From Maribacter stanieri (GTDB taxonomy: Bacteria; Bacteroidota; Bacteroidia; Flavobacteriales; Flavobacteriaceae): a DNA stretch of 64,000 nt. Where the stretch lies: contig NZ_FOYX01000001.1 in assembly GCF_900112245.1 (NCBI RefSeq), forward strand, positions 1,599,856 through 1,663,855. Reading direction: 5' to 3'. Below the pieces are notes generated by a model. The model saw nothing but the letters and a program-made list of their open reading frames with translations. It was not told the origin of the DNA and made no database searches. The position numbers and the translations under genes are program-made. Every line of letters begins with the position of its first letter. Positions within the stretch are counted from its first letter, which is position 1. Positions 43,647 through 53,380 of the stretch are shown in pieces.

Positions 43647-46600
43647 TTAGTTTTCAACCGAAACTCTTACTCCTTCACTATGGCTACTAAATTCTGGAGC
43701 ATACATACTTTCAATGGTAGTAATGCCATTACTGAAATTACCGGCATTGTTTACACGAATATCATACTCAAAAACATAAACACCTTTTGGTACATAGTCA
43801 AAGAAGAAATTTGTGCTCGCATCTTTGGTACTTTCATAATACCCTAAGCCGTCTTGCCATTTGTATCTAGAAATAACATTTACAGGTTCAAAACCTGCAG
43901 CTCTCATATCTTTCATATGAATGAATTCCATATCTCGGTCAGACCTTAATTCGATACGAATTCGAACTAAATCGCCAACTTTTAAAGTAGTGTCATCCGT
44001 GATTTCTGAAATTACCTCACCTGTAGCTGTATTCTTTTTTAAGAAGAGTTTCTTCTTTAATTGAAGCGGAGTCTTGGCACTGGTGATTTTATCCAAGTCT
44101 TCAAAATATTGCCAGTATAAAGCTCCCCAAGCAATTCCGTTTCCTTTTTTACTGATTTGAATTTCACTCATTTTTGGAGTTACTTCGTTGCCATTCCAAG
44201 AGGTTTTAAAGTACCCGGTGCCAGCTTCTATTTTTACATTTTCTAAAGTAGAAGGGTCTAGTTGTTTTCCGCCCACCAAAACCTCAACAGCATCGGTAAC
44301 GGATAACCAATCGCTACCCTGTAATAGCAATGCGTAGACCGCTTCGGTAGTTGCTTTAGTTGTGCTCCATTGATTGGTCTGCTTATTTTTAAGTAACCAT
44401 ATTTTAAGGTTGTCAACTGTTTCAATATCTGCTGGTTTAATTTCAGAAAAAGCTTCAATCAGTATAGATTGAGTTTCAATAGGCGCTTGGTGCCAAAACC
44501 ATGAACTCGTATTACTTTTCCAGTACATACCCAATTCATCGCTGGTGATACTATTTTCTTCTAACCCTCGTAAAATCTTAGAAGCTGTATTTGGGTCTTC
44601 CATACGATGCAAGGTTAATGCCAGCATGCCTTGAGCATATAAGCCTCGAGATTTCCAATACTTTTGAGCTTGTTTTATATAGTACGTTGTAATTTCTTCT
44701 ACTTTCTTAGAGGTTTTAATATCAGGAAAAAAGCTACGCATATATAGATAATGAACTTGATATGCGCTCAAGTGATCATCATTTATGTTCGTAGTATGTT
44801 TTTTCATTTCCTCATATTCTTTCACAAACTCATTGTCCAAGTATTTCATGGCTTTCGAAACCATTTGTGCTTGTTTATCAGCTGTAGGCGATGCAATATT
44901 TAAATGATTTAAATGTCCCATACCGGTAACGATATGTTGTGTTATGTACCGGTTGTCTGGACCACCATTAAACCATGCCCATGCACCATTAGAGTTTTGA
45001 TTTTGACTTAATTTATTTAAAGCAGACAATTGCTCGTTCTTCATCTTGTTCAAATTGAACAATAAGCCTATTCGTTTCTTTTGCTCGGTTTCAGATTGTG
45101 CGTCACGTAACCAAGGAGTTTCTTGAATTAAAAGTGATTTCAATTCTTGATTCTTTTCTAGATTACTGAGCAATGCATCTGAATTTGTCCACTGTTTAAA
45201 TACGGCTTGAATTCTTGGGTTGCTATTGGTTATGTGGCTAGCCAAGCTATTTGCGTAATATCTAGAGAACGTTTGCTCATTGCAATCGTATGGATACTCC
45301 ATTAGGTATGGAAGAGCCTGCACAGCGTACCAAGCAGGGTTAGAAGTCATTTCTAATGTTAGTTTATGATGTTTTAAACTGGTTGAAGAAACATTCTTTA
45401 GCTTATCTAGCGTAAATGTCTTTGATTGATTGCTTCTAATCCACATTGGTAGCGTTTCTGTTACCAAAGTTCTGTTAGAAAGTACGGGTAGCATATTTTG
45501 TTCCCCATCAGAGAAATCACCTGCCTTTGCTATGATCTTATATTGAACGGACTGTAATCCTTCAGGAATTATCAATCTCCATGACACTTGGGTGTTACCA
45601 AGAGAATCAACGGTAAATGAAGTTTGTTCATTGACTGAGGTCAACAACTGACCTGAAATATCATCTCCCGTTAAAGCATCGGTCAATTCTAATTTTGCCT
45701 GACCAGAAAGATTTTTCTCCGTTAGATTAGCAATTTTAGTGCTTATGGTAATTTCGTCTCCTTCCCTTAAAAATCTTGGAGCATTGGGTGTTACCATTAA
45801 CTCCTTTTGGGTGACCGTTGTTAAGTTGGTTATAGCACTTTCTAATTCTTTGGTATGTGCCAACAGTTGTAGGTTCCAGCGTGTTAATGCTTCAGGTGTG
45901 GTAAAATTAAAAGATACGTTCCCTTCCTTGTCCGTTTGTAATTTTGGAAAGAAAAAAGCAGTTTCTTGAAGATTTTTTCGAATGATTACCGAATCGAAAT
46001 CTTGAGGTTCTTCATCTTTCTCTGGTTCTGTAATTTCAATGCCAGCTGCGTTCCCTTCTAATTTGCTTTCTATTTCAGTTGCTGCATATCCAACAACTAC
46101 ATTTTCTTCTAGTTCAAGATCATCCGCCATCATTCTATTGGCAACTGGTGCGGCAGTCTTATATAATCTACGGGATGAATTAAACATTCCTCCAGAAACA
46201 AAATTAAGACCAAACCAATCGAATGAATCAAAATTTAGCATTGGATAACTCAAATTATTGGAGTGTGGAAATGTATAGAAATTACTTATCGTAAAACTAT
46301 GCTGTGCGTTTGTTCTTATTTGTGAATAATAATTGGGTTTACTCAGCGGATAAAAACTCCAATAGTGTGGTCTAAATTGATCTAGAGACGCATCGTACAT
46401 ATTGGCTAAAAGCTCTGCACTTACTTTTTCCCCTCTTGTACCTTTAACTTTAAAAGACCAAGTTTCATCAATGCCAGGAGCTATTTTATCTCTAAACGTC
46501 ATTGTTTCTATTTGTAAATCTGTTGCAGGGTAGGGTACAAGTATAGAATGTCTATTAGATTTAAAATTATTAGCAAAAGCATAGCTGTAGTTAACAACAA

Positions 46601-49600
46601 ATCCGCCCAAATCATTTTCTGTAACCGGTATTGAAATGGATTTAGAATTATTATTTAATGTAATTACCATAGCATCTGCTACTTTATGGTCTTTTTCGAC
46701 AACTACGGTAATGTTTACATTTTTAGCGCTAGAAAGAAATGTTACCTGCGCGGTATCGCCTATTTTATATTTTGCTTTGTCAGTTTTAATATGAAATAAT
46801 TGATTATCGGCTAAGGTATTCTCATTACCTGTAAATGTGATAATGGCAACATCTTTTACCTTTTGTCCAAATTTATCTTTAGAACTTAACTCTAATCTGT
46901 ATTTTCCAGATTGCCAGTTTTTAGTCTTTCCGAAACTTAATTCTTTAGATTTACCCGTGTCAAAATTAGACTGCCACACTATTTTACCTTTCTCCCAATG
47001 GTTTGGGTCGTCTTCATTTTTAAAAGCATCATGAGGGTAAAATGTTTTGAATTCTTCTTTTGTAAAGCCTGCATAATCTGGGGCTGGCCATGGTCTAGTA
47101 CGTAATACGTATTCTGGAGCTTGTAATTTATATAACTTTACTTCACCTGTAGCGGCAACAAATTCACCATTTAAATTGGTGGAGTTTATATTGAGAATAT
47201 TATCCTTAACTGTTTTATCAATTGTTTCAGGTAGTATTAAATTGACATTTAGGGCGTGATAGCCTACTGCAACATTGGTAACCGTGCTTCTAGTTTCGCC
47301 ATTTAAATCGGTTACATCTGCAGAAACTTCATAATTAAATGTGGGTAAACTTTCTTTGTCTAGACTGGTGTTTGGTATGGCTTTAAAAGTGATTTCAAAA
47401 TTACCATTAGAATCGGTAGTAGTTTCCCCTTGGGTTATTTCTTGCGGCGAGCCGTTGTAATAAGATCTAGACCAATAATACCATCTTGGTAAATTCACTA
47501 TTCTTTTTACACGGTATACAACTTTTGCATCAGAAATGGCACTACCTGCATATGCGGTAGCTTTCCCGGTAACCAAAACACTATCATTAACCTTGTAAGT
47601 CTGGGTAACAGGTTCAAAATTGGTTTCGAACTTAGGGCGTTTGTATTCCTCTACCGAAATACTAGTGTAGCCATTTAAACTAACCTCGTCTGAATAGGTG
47701 TGTAGTGAAAACTGACCTGTGAGTCCGGAATTTGGGAGCATAAATTCTCCGGAAACAGAACCGTATTCATTTGTGGTCAAATAAAGTGACTCTATTTCTT
47801 GTCCGTTAACATCGTTTAGGTCTATCTGTATTTTTTTATTTGCTAAAACTTGCGATACTCCATCATCTTGGCGAATGGCAATAGCTTTAAAATATACAGG
47901 TTGCCCTGGTCTATAAATACTTCGGTCAGTAAATAAAAAACAAGTATAGTTAACATTCTTCTGGTTTTGGTTATAGCTTCTATTAATGTAATAGTTGTCA
48001 AAATAGGCGGTTTCTTTGTCTTTTTTTACTGTAATGTCTACACTGCTCCAGCTATCTTTAGTTTTTGCAATGGTGATAGAACCGTTCTTGCCAGTGCTAT
48101 AAGTTTTGTTTTTTAAGGCATCATTATAATTTTTTCGGTAGGTAAAAATAACTTCTGCACCAGATATTGGTTTTCCGTTATTACGGTCAATGACTTGGTA
48201 ATATTGATGCGAATTGGTTTGCGTTTCTACCAAGGCTAAATCTGTTATTTCAACAGAGGTGTAACTTAATATGTCCCTTTTACCATCTTTAGCTTCGGCA
48301 ACTATAATATAGTCTCCATTTTCTAAAGCTGGCATAGAAACTTCTGTACTATGCGATTGATAATCGTTTTCAGTTTTTAATGTTGCCGACCAAGATTTAA
48401 CTACAGGCAAATCTTTAATGAAAGTTTCTTTCTTAGAATCGTTGTAAAGCTCTTCTAGCTGTTTTATTTGCTTTCTATTGATTTTACGAGCGCTAAAATT
48501 AAGATTTACAATATTTTTATAATTGACTAGAATACGGCTCAAGGTATTTGTAGAAATGTACTTTTCAGCAGTCAGGTAAATGTTCGGTTCTGTTATTTGA
48601 GATTTTAGAACTACACATTTTTCCGCTCCTAAACTGTCAGGATATCTTGCAATTACAATATCACAAAGAGCAATTGCTTTTTTCAATTTCCATTGCTGCT
48701 CAGTATTGGTTTCTGGGGAATAGGTATTTCCCAGTTGTTGATACCGTTGGGCTATTTCATATGTGTATAATCCAGAGAGCGGACTATGCTTTATATTTTC
48801 TGCTGAATTTTGAAGTACCTCTAAAAATAATGCATCCTTACTGGAGAACGTAGCATTTTTATGAATGAAGCGTAGTCGCTCAATATCAACCAACACTAAT
48901 GGGTGAATATTTGGGTTGCCAAAATGAAATGCTACAAGTTCTTGGTAAATACTTAGAGCCTTAGCTTGAAGAGATGTTGTTTCTTGAGCTTTAAAATCAA
49001 TAAAACTAGAAGTATATGCCTCGCATAAAATAGATGGGTCATCAATTTCAAAAGCGTCTACCGGTTTGTTGATGGAGTTTTCGCTAGTTGTATAAAAACT
49101 CAGTGCAGTATGTGCCAATAGGTCAAAAAGGGATGGTCTATAAATTCGGTTTTCCTCTTTTATGTGCAGAATATATTCGAAATCGGAAATAGGTTGGTTC
49201 TGAGTTTCGCTTGAATATTCTAGCGAAGCTGAGAAATGTTGGTCTATTTCTTTGAATAGCGTATCTAGGTCCCATGTTCTAAAGTCTACTGAATCTACTT
49301 TGGTTTCAGTAGTTGTTCTATTGTAAAATTGATATCTATTATATTGATAGTACTGCCAGTATAGGTTCGCTAAATAACTGTGTAATATGCTTTTGGTAAC
49401 ATTATCTGCGGATGCAATTTCTAGCTTAAAATCATTTACAATGCTCAATTCGGCATCCTCTTCAAGCGTTTTTATAAATTTTGATTTATAAAGGAGCGAT
49501 TTTATGACTTGCGTATCGTCGCCTTCTTTTTTTGCCTTTGTAGAAATAATTTCAACCAATTTTAACGCCGATTTGGTTTGGTTTTCAAACTCATAATCAT

Positions 49601-49697
49601 CAACCTGTTTCCAAAGTTGATCGAATGAATTATTTTCTTGGGCATTACCAAATTGTAAAAACATAAATACGGTTAGAATTAGATATAGCTTTTTCAT
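43647..49697 (-). CDS. Alpha-2-macroglobulin family protein with thioester motif and plug-like insert
   Basis: Giant exported protein of about 2016 residues. Signal peptide KKLYLILTVFMFLQFGNAQ, with no lipobox. After a helical region of about 400 residues come MG-type domains (MG2 segment FLFTDRSIYRPGQPVYFKA near residue 600), a middle domain opening DSVIIRKNLQETAFFFP, and a thioester motif CNEQ in EYPYDCNEQTFSRYY near residue 1470, followed by the alpha-helical toroid. Bacterial macroglobulins trap proteases or aid envelope defence. Between MG domains lies a stretch (ENVVVGYAATEIE, then GNAAGIEIT) resembling a TonB-receptor plug start. ATG 49697 or 49700 is likely; a frame from 49718 adds an unlikely leader. 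Downstream partner pbpC is absent. Confidence 0.9.
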   Translation of the reverse strand: MKKLYLILTVFMFLQFGNAQENNSFDQLWKQVDDYEFENQTKSALKLVEIISTKAKKEGDDTQVIKSLLYKSKFIKTLEEDAELSIVNDFKLEIASADNVTKSILHSYLANLYWQYYQYNRYQFYNRTTTETKVDSVDFRTWDLDTLFKEIDQHFSASLEYSSETQNQPISDFEYILHIKEENRIYRPSLFDLLAHTALSFYTTSENSINKPVDAFEIDDPSILCEAYTSSFIDFKAQETTSLQAKALSIYQELVAFHFGNPNIHPLVLVDIERLRFIHKNATFSSKDALFLEVLQNSAENIKHSPLSGLYTYEIAQRYQQLGNTYSPETNTEQQWKLKKAIALCDIVIARYPDSLGAEKCVVLKSQITEPNIYLTAEKYISTNTLSRILVNYKNIVNLNFSARKINRKQIKQLEELYNDSKKETFIKDLPVVKSWSATLKTENDYQSHSTEVSMPALENGDYIIVAEAKDGKRDILSYTSVEITDLALVETQTNSHQYYQVIDRNNGKPISGAEVIFTYRKNYNDALKNKTYSTGKNGSITIAKTKDSWSSVDITVKKDKETAYFDNYYINRSYNQNQKNVNYTCFLFTDRSIYRPGQPVYFKAIAIRQDDGVSQVLANKKIQIDLNDVNGQEIESLYLTTNEYGSVSGEFMLPNSGLTGQFSLHTYSDEVSLNGYTSISVEEYKRPKFETNFEPVTQTYKVNDSVLVTGKATAYAGSAISDAKVVYRVKRIVNLPRWYYWSRSYYNGSPQEITQGETTTDSNGNFEITFKAIPNTSLDKESLPTFNYEVSADVTDLNGETRSTVTNVAVGYHALNVNLILPETIDKTVKDNILNINSTNLNGEFVAATGEVKLYKLQAPEYVLRTRPWPAPDYAGFTKEEFKTFYPHDAFKNEDDPNHWEKGKIVWQSNFDTGKSKELSFGKTKNWQSGKYRLELSSKDKFGQKVKDVAIITFTGNENTLADNQLFHIKTDKAKYKIGDTAQVTFLSSAKNVNITVVVEKDHKVADAMVITLNNNSKSISIPVTENDLGGFVVNYSYAFANNFKSNRHSILVPYPATDLQIETMTFRDKIAPGIDETWSFKVKGTRGEKVSAELLANMYDASLDQFRPHYWSFYPLSKPNYYSQIRTNAQHSFTISNFYTFPHSNNLSYPMLNFDSFDWFGLNFVSGGMFNSSRRLYKTAAPVANRMMADDLELEENVVVGYAATEIESKLEGNAAGIEITEPEKDEEPQDFDSVIIRKNLQETAFFFPKLQTDKEGNVSFNFTTPEALTRWNLQLLAHTKELESAITNLTTVTQKELMVTPNAPRFLREGDEITISTKIANLTEKNLSGQAKLELTDALTGDDISGQLLTSVNEQTSFTVDSLGNTQVSWRLIIPEGLQSVQYKIIAKAGDFSDGEQNMLPVLSNRTLVTETLPMWIRSNQSKTFTLDKLKNVSSTSLKHHKLTLEMTSNPAWYAVQALPYLMEYPYDCNEQTFSRYYANSLASHITNSNPRIQAVFKQWTNSDALLSNLEKNQELKSLLIQETPWLRDAQSETEQKKRIGLLFNLNKMKNEQLSALNKLSQNQNSNGAWAWFNGGPDNRYITQHIVTGMGHLNHLNIASPTADKQAQMVSKAMKYLDNEFVKEYEEMKKHTTNINDDHLSAYQVHYLYMRSFFPDIKTSKKVEEITTYYIKQAQKYWKSRGLYAQGMLALTLHRMEDPNTASKILRGLEENSITSDELGMYWKSNTSSWFWHQAPIETQSILIEAFSEIKPADIETVDNLKIWLLKNKQTNQWSTTKATTEAVYALLLQGSDWLSVTDAVEVLVGGKQLDPSTLENVKIEAGTGYFKTSWNGNEVTPKMSEIQISKKGNGIAWGALYWQYFEDLDKITSAKTPLQLKKKLFLKKNTATGEVISEITDDTTLKVGDLVRIRIELRSDRDMEFIHMKDMRAAGFEPVNVISRYKWQDGLGYYESTKDASTNFFFDYVPKGVYVFEYDIRVNNAGNFSNGITTIESMYAPEFSSHSEGVRVSVEN

Positions 49698-49867
49698 CAT
49701 AGTAAAATTACAATACAAAACTGTGCCAAATAAATAATAGGAACAATGAATAATGAGGGAACTGTGGTTTTGGGTTAGTTATGTGAACAAACGGTTATAA
49801 TTCTTAAAAATAAAATTATTTAGATTCTTTTACTACAGTTTAGATGTTATAGGTTGGTTGCAAATTC

Positions 49868-49911
49868 AAAAAAAACACCCCATTTTGCTAATTAGCAAAA
49901 TGGGGTGTTTT
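49868..49911 (-). terminator. Intrinsic terminator of the histidine decarboxylase gene
   Basis: A 40-base perfect palindrome (49872-49911) with core ACACCCCATTTTGC and its complement, followed on the minus strand by an unbroken T run to 49868. It lies 22 bases after the stop. Confidence 0.94.
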
Positions 49912-49933
49912 ATAAATGTTTAAAACCTTTAAA

Positions 49934-51076
49934 TTAATCTTGAAGCTCCAATTCGTTAAGATTAGGTATTGCTTCAGGTTTATTTTCTTTCACTAAATCT
50001 TTTATGAATTCATCAATTTGAGACTTGTTAACGTTAGGCATACAAATAACATGTGTTATATCATCTGTAGCCAATTGCCATTTCTTTTTAATAGCATCAG
50101 ATACTTTAGGAAGTACAACGGTAATAGCACCTTTATTGGTCCAGGCGTTAATTCCTATTTTTTGTAATTCTTCTTTACAATACTCTGCTGTCTCTAAACT
50201 ATGACGGTACCGTGCTTCTAGACCTTTTACGCCCATTTTCTTAATGGCATACCATAAAAATAACGGACTGTGTCCATTTCTAGAACCTGTAATGGTGGTA
50301 TCTAAAGAACCTATATAAGAAATACCTCTTGCAATTCTATCTCGTAAAGAACGCTTAGCTATAATAACGCCCGATGGAAAAGGAGAACCAATAAATTTAT
50401 GACCACTAATAGAAATACTATCGGCTCCGTCTTGAAAATCAAAAGGAATGCGTGGTTCTATAAATGGACCATACGAACCAGCTAACGCAGCATCACAATG
50501 AATGTAATGATTTTGAATGGCTAGCTTTTTCAGAATTTTTTTCACTTTAGAAACATCATCCTTCGCCTCGGTCATGGTAGTGCCGAATGTGGTAAGGATA
50601 ATTGCCGGTTTGTCTCGGTTTAATTGTAAGGTGTTTTCAAGATCTTCATAATCTAACTCCCCATTTTCTTGAGCTCTAATAGTAATGCTAGGCAAGTTTA
50701 ATAAATGAATATTCTTCTTAACGCTATAATGTGTAGATTCAGAAAAATACACCATTGCCTTAGGGTGAGATTCCCTAGCCAAATACAATCCGTAAAGATT
50801 ACTTTCAGAACCACCATTGGTAACATAGCCCCAAAAATCAGTAGGGTCTGCTCTAAATAATTTAGCGAAAAAGTCAACTACTTCTCGCTCCATTTCATGT
50901 GTTTGAACCTTATAGGTATTATCCTCATATGGGTCACCAACATTGTTTATGGGGTGCTTTAAAAATTCGTATAATCTTGAATAATCAAAATCCTTTGCTA
51001 CTGGGTAACCTATAACTTTATCCTTCTCTTGAATTAGTTTGGTTAACAGCTCATCTATCTGTTGATCGTTATTCAT
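49934..51076 (-). CDS. hdc: Pyridoxal-dependent histidine decarboxylase
   Basis: PLP enzyme of 380 residues of the group II decarboxylase family, closest in pattern to bacterial histidine decarboxylase, which forms histamine. The PLP Lys227 is in SISGHKFIGSPFPSG; the YVTNGGSESNLYGLYLARE and HYIHCDAALAGSYG motifs (cofactor-stacking and Asp-pyridine contacts) are present. N-terminal segment VIGYPVAKDFDY is characteristic of histidine decarboxylases. No histidine/histamine antiporter is adjacent, which is unlike acid-resistance clusters. It is divergent from an Lrp/AsnC gene with inverted repeats in between, so local control by amino-acid level is likely (inference). Confidence 0.87.
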   Translation of the reverse strand: MNNDQQIDELLTKLIQEKDKVIGYPVAKDFDYSRLYEFLKHPINNVGDPYEDNTYKVQTHEMEREVVDFFAKLFRADPTDFWGYVTNGGSESNLYGLYLARESHPKAMVYFSESTHYSVKKNIHLLNLPSITIRAQENGELDYEDLENTLQLNRDKPAIILTTFGTTMTEAKDDVSKVKKILKKLAIQNHYIHCDAALAGSYGPFIEPRIPFDFQDGADSISISGHKFIGSPFPSGVIIAKRSLRDRIARGISYIGSLDTTITGSRNGHSPLFLWYAIKKMGVKGLEARYRHSLETAEYCKEELQKIGINAWTNKGAITVVLPKVSDAIKKKWQLATDDITHVICMPNVNKSQIDEFIKDLVKENKPEAIPNLNELELQD

Positions 51077-51108
51077 ATTCTTTGTATTTATATGCGTATT
51101 TTAATATG

Positions 51109-51138
51109 GTAAAATTACAATTACTCGTAATATTTTAC
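51109..51138. promoter_or_regulatory. Imperfect inverted repeat, candidate Lrp operator between hdc and lrp
   Basis: GTAAAATTAC (51109-51118) faces GTAATATTTTAC (51127-51138); the arms match except for a two-base insertion. AT-rich dyads of this type are typical Lrp/AsnC sites. Nearby AACTGTTA (51164-51171) and AACTGTT (51197-51203) form direct repeats that could add half-sites. Confidence 0.45.
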
Positions 51139-51243
51139 TTTATTTAATCATAATACAGAATATTGAACTGTTATATTTATTTTTACAGTAATTAATAACT
51201 GTTTGATGTAGGTTTAATTTAGATAACAGAAAAATAAACTAGT

Positions 51244-51696
51244 ATGGATAGTATCGATAGTAAGATTTTGATGCAATTGCAAGAAAATGCAAAGCAAAAC
51301 ACCAAAGAAATAGCAGCTAAAGTCGGACTTAGTGTTACCCCTACTTATGAAAGAATTCGGAAATTGGAACAAGCAGAGGTTATAAAATCTTATGTTGCCT
51401 TACTTGACAGAACCAAAATAGGAAAAGAGCTTATTGCTTATTGCCACGTGACACTATCTAAGCAGCAGAAAAAATTAGCGGATAGCTTTAAAAAGGAAAT
51501 ATTGTTACTGCCAGATATTATGGAATGCCATCAAGTATCCGGTAATTTTGATTACCTATTAAAAATTGCTGTAGATGATATAGCTGGGTTTCATGAATTT
51601 ATAAATGAGAAGCTATCTATAATTAATGGTATTTCTACCATACACAGTTCATTCGTATTAAACTCGGTAAAAGATAGTACTGCTTATAATATTTAG
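51244..51696 (+). CDS. Lrp/AsnC family transcriptional regulator
   Basis: Feast/famine regulator of 150 residues. The winged helix-turn-helix fills residues 1-60 (DSIDSKILMQLQENAKQNTK, recognition region VTPTYERIRKLE), and the RAM effector-binding domain residues 65-145 (VTLSKQQKKLADSFKKE, then PDIMECHQVSGNFDYLLKI, the usual ligand loop). It is divergent from the histidine decarboxylase gene across a 167-base region with inverted repeats, the arrangement expected for a local regulator. Likely ligand is an amino acid, histidine being the obvious candidate (inference). Confidence 0.95.
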   Translation: MDSIDSKILMQLQENAKQNTKEIAAKVGLSVTPTYERIRKLEQAEVIKSYVALLDRTKIGKELIAYCHVTLSKQQKKLADSFKKEILLLPDIMECHQVSGNFDYLLKIAVDDIAGFHEFINEKLSIINGISTIHSSFVLNSVKDSTAYNI

Positions 51697-51767
51697 ACGA
51701 TTTTCTCTTTTACTGGTTTATGCCAGTATATAATCAGAACTTTTTGGGTAAAGTGTTATAGGGTTGA

Positions 51768-52268
51768 TTATGGAACTGCTATAAAGTACTTTCCTTCTAG
51801 TGGTTCATCTTGCCAAAACGCTTGTTCAAAAGTCCAATAGGGATTGTCCTCGTACAATACATGGTAATCTCCCCAAGTACATTGAAAGGCATACGTTTCT
51901 TGTGTATCAATATTAATAACTTTTCCGAAAAGATACGCACTTGTGGTACCACTTACTTTACCGGTATGTAGTTCTGCTTTATCAATTGTTACTTCTGTGC
52001 CAATAGGTAGTTCAGCAAGAACTTCTAAATCAGAGTTCATTCCAAAACTATTCCCATCCTCTAAATGAAATGTGTAGTTTCCCTTTATAGGAATACCTGG
52101 ATACTTCAAAATTAAAGTAGGTTTCTTGGTAACGATTTTCTTATTTACAATTTCTAAAAATGGTTTTTCACTAGAAACATCTCGGTATTTAGGTCTAAAA
52201 ACTAAATAGAATATAACAGCCAAAGCCCCTATACCTAGCACCAAAAATATTCCACAGCCTATTGCCAT
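51768..52268 (-). CDS. Membrane-anchored protein of unknown function
   Basis: I do not recognise this 166-residue protein. A single N-terminal helix (MAIGCGIFLVLGIGALAVIF) followed by FRPKYRD suggests an inner-membrane anchor with the rest outside the cytoplasm, or an uncleaved signal. The body is beta-rich and includes YTFHLEDGNSFGMNSDL, a bounded-strand region VSGTTSAYLFGKV and Trp-rich CTWGDYHVLYEDNPYWTFEQ near the end, with no catalytic motif apparent. A TTG three codons earlier could give an alternative start. It follows the DUF4272 gene by 68 bases on the same strand. Confidence 0.7.
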   Translation of the reverse strand: MAIGCGIFLVLGIGALAVIFYLVFRPKYRDVSSEKPFLEIVNKKIVTKKPTLILKYPGIPIKGNYTFHLEDGNSFGMNSDLEVLAELPIGTEVTIDKAELHTGKVSGTTSAYLFGKVINIDTQETYAFQCTWGDYHVLYEDNPYWTFEQAFWQDEPLEGKYFIAVP

Positions 52269-52336
52269 TTTTTTCAAACCTTTAAATTTTAAGTCGTTGG
52301 TAGCTACTAAATATAAGATATGTAGATTATATGCGC

Positions 52337-53098
52337 TTAAGTGCTCAAATCAGTATTTTCCCAGCTATCACCATTAGATACCATAAATGTTAAAGAATGT
52401 CTGCGTTCATGAATTACTCCACCATTACCCATTGGGTCAAAACCATTTGGTACGGTGTCGCTTCCCATTTGGGCACTTCGTACCGCATTATGTAAACAAT
52501 AGAACAAATCTTCTTTTTGCATCAGTTTTTCTTCTGAAACTGTTTCTTGGTTTTTAATCCAATCTGCAATATTTTCATCTAACGGGCAGGTAAAATCAGA
52601 AAGAATCTCTTGCATTTGTTCACCAGTCATCATTTGCCCTGATATCTCTGGTTCCTTATATCCAAAGTACCATGCTAATGGCCAGGCATTTTCAAATTTC
52701 CATCCAATGGCGTTTCTTGCTTGTTCATCGTCTCTTGCAACATTTAAAATTGAAGTTTCTTCTTCGGTCATTGCATCGGTAAGACCGTTTCGTTGTATGA
52801 AGTCGAGAATTCTTTCGTCCGATAAATTTTCTGGTGGTACCATTAACCAAAGCACTAAAGCCTTTATGGCATGTAACCGATTTGCTATTTCTAATGAAGG
52901 GCGTAGTGATCTTCCAAGTTCAGTTGGTAATGAACGTACAGGTGCAAACCCTGCAGCGGCAGATATGGCTAAATTGTTTCGTCTTAAATCGGTCATCCAA
53001 GCTACCTCCGCAGGTGTTTCTTGAACATTATCTTTTTTAGGTTCTGGTTTTTGTTCGTTACTTTCTTTTGAACCGAATAGTTTTTTGAATAAACTCAT
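52337..53098 (-). CDS. DUF4272 domain-containing protein
   Basis: Soluble protein of 253 residues. A charged, low-complexity leader of about 25 residues (KESNEQKPEPKKD) precedes the DUF4272 core, recognisable by RRNNLAISAAAGF, LRPSLEIANRLHAIKALVLW and, later, NAIGWKFENAWPLAWYFGY. Family members have no known activity. The final part (FYCLHNAVRSAQMG...VIHERRHSLTFM) is also typical of the family. It lies upstream of the membrane-anchored unknown gene on the same strand. Nothing in the neighbourhood tells its function. Confidence 0.82.
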   Translation of the reverse strand: MSLFKKLFGSKESNEQKPEPKKDNVQETPAEVAWMTDLRRNNLAISAAAGFAPVRSLPTELGRSLRPSLEIANRLHAIKALVLWLMVPPENLSDERILDFIQRNGLTDAMTEEETSILNVARDDEQARNAIGWKFENAWPLAWYFGYKEPEISGQMMTGEQMQEILSDFTCPLDENIADWIKNQETVSEEKLMQKEDLFYCLHNAVRSAQMGSDTVPNGFDPMGNGGVIHERRHSLTFMVSNGDSWENTDLST

Positions 53099-53380
53099 GC
53101 TATGCTAATTAATGTGATTTTAGTACAACGCTTTTGCTTCCATCAAATTGGATAGTGATTATAATTTTTTTCAGGGAAACTTTACGCGGTTATTTTGAAC
53201 ACTAAAAAACTGGACAAAAAATATAAAAATTTATTGTTGTCTTGTGCGCAAGTGTTTATGATTGGAGTATAGCACTGGAATATCAATTAGATTCAATTGC
53301 AAAAGCTCTGTTAAACACTATAGCATACCCTAAAAAAATCTATTTATTATGTACTTTCGAGCCGTCTTAAGGCAAATACT

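Noticed and set aside
51711-51728. Hairpin TACTGG/CCAGTA after the Lrp gene
   Set aside because: The 6-base stem has no T run directly behind it, so a terminator call is not supported.
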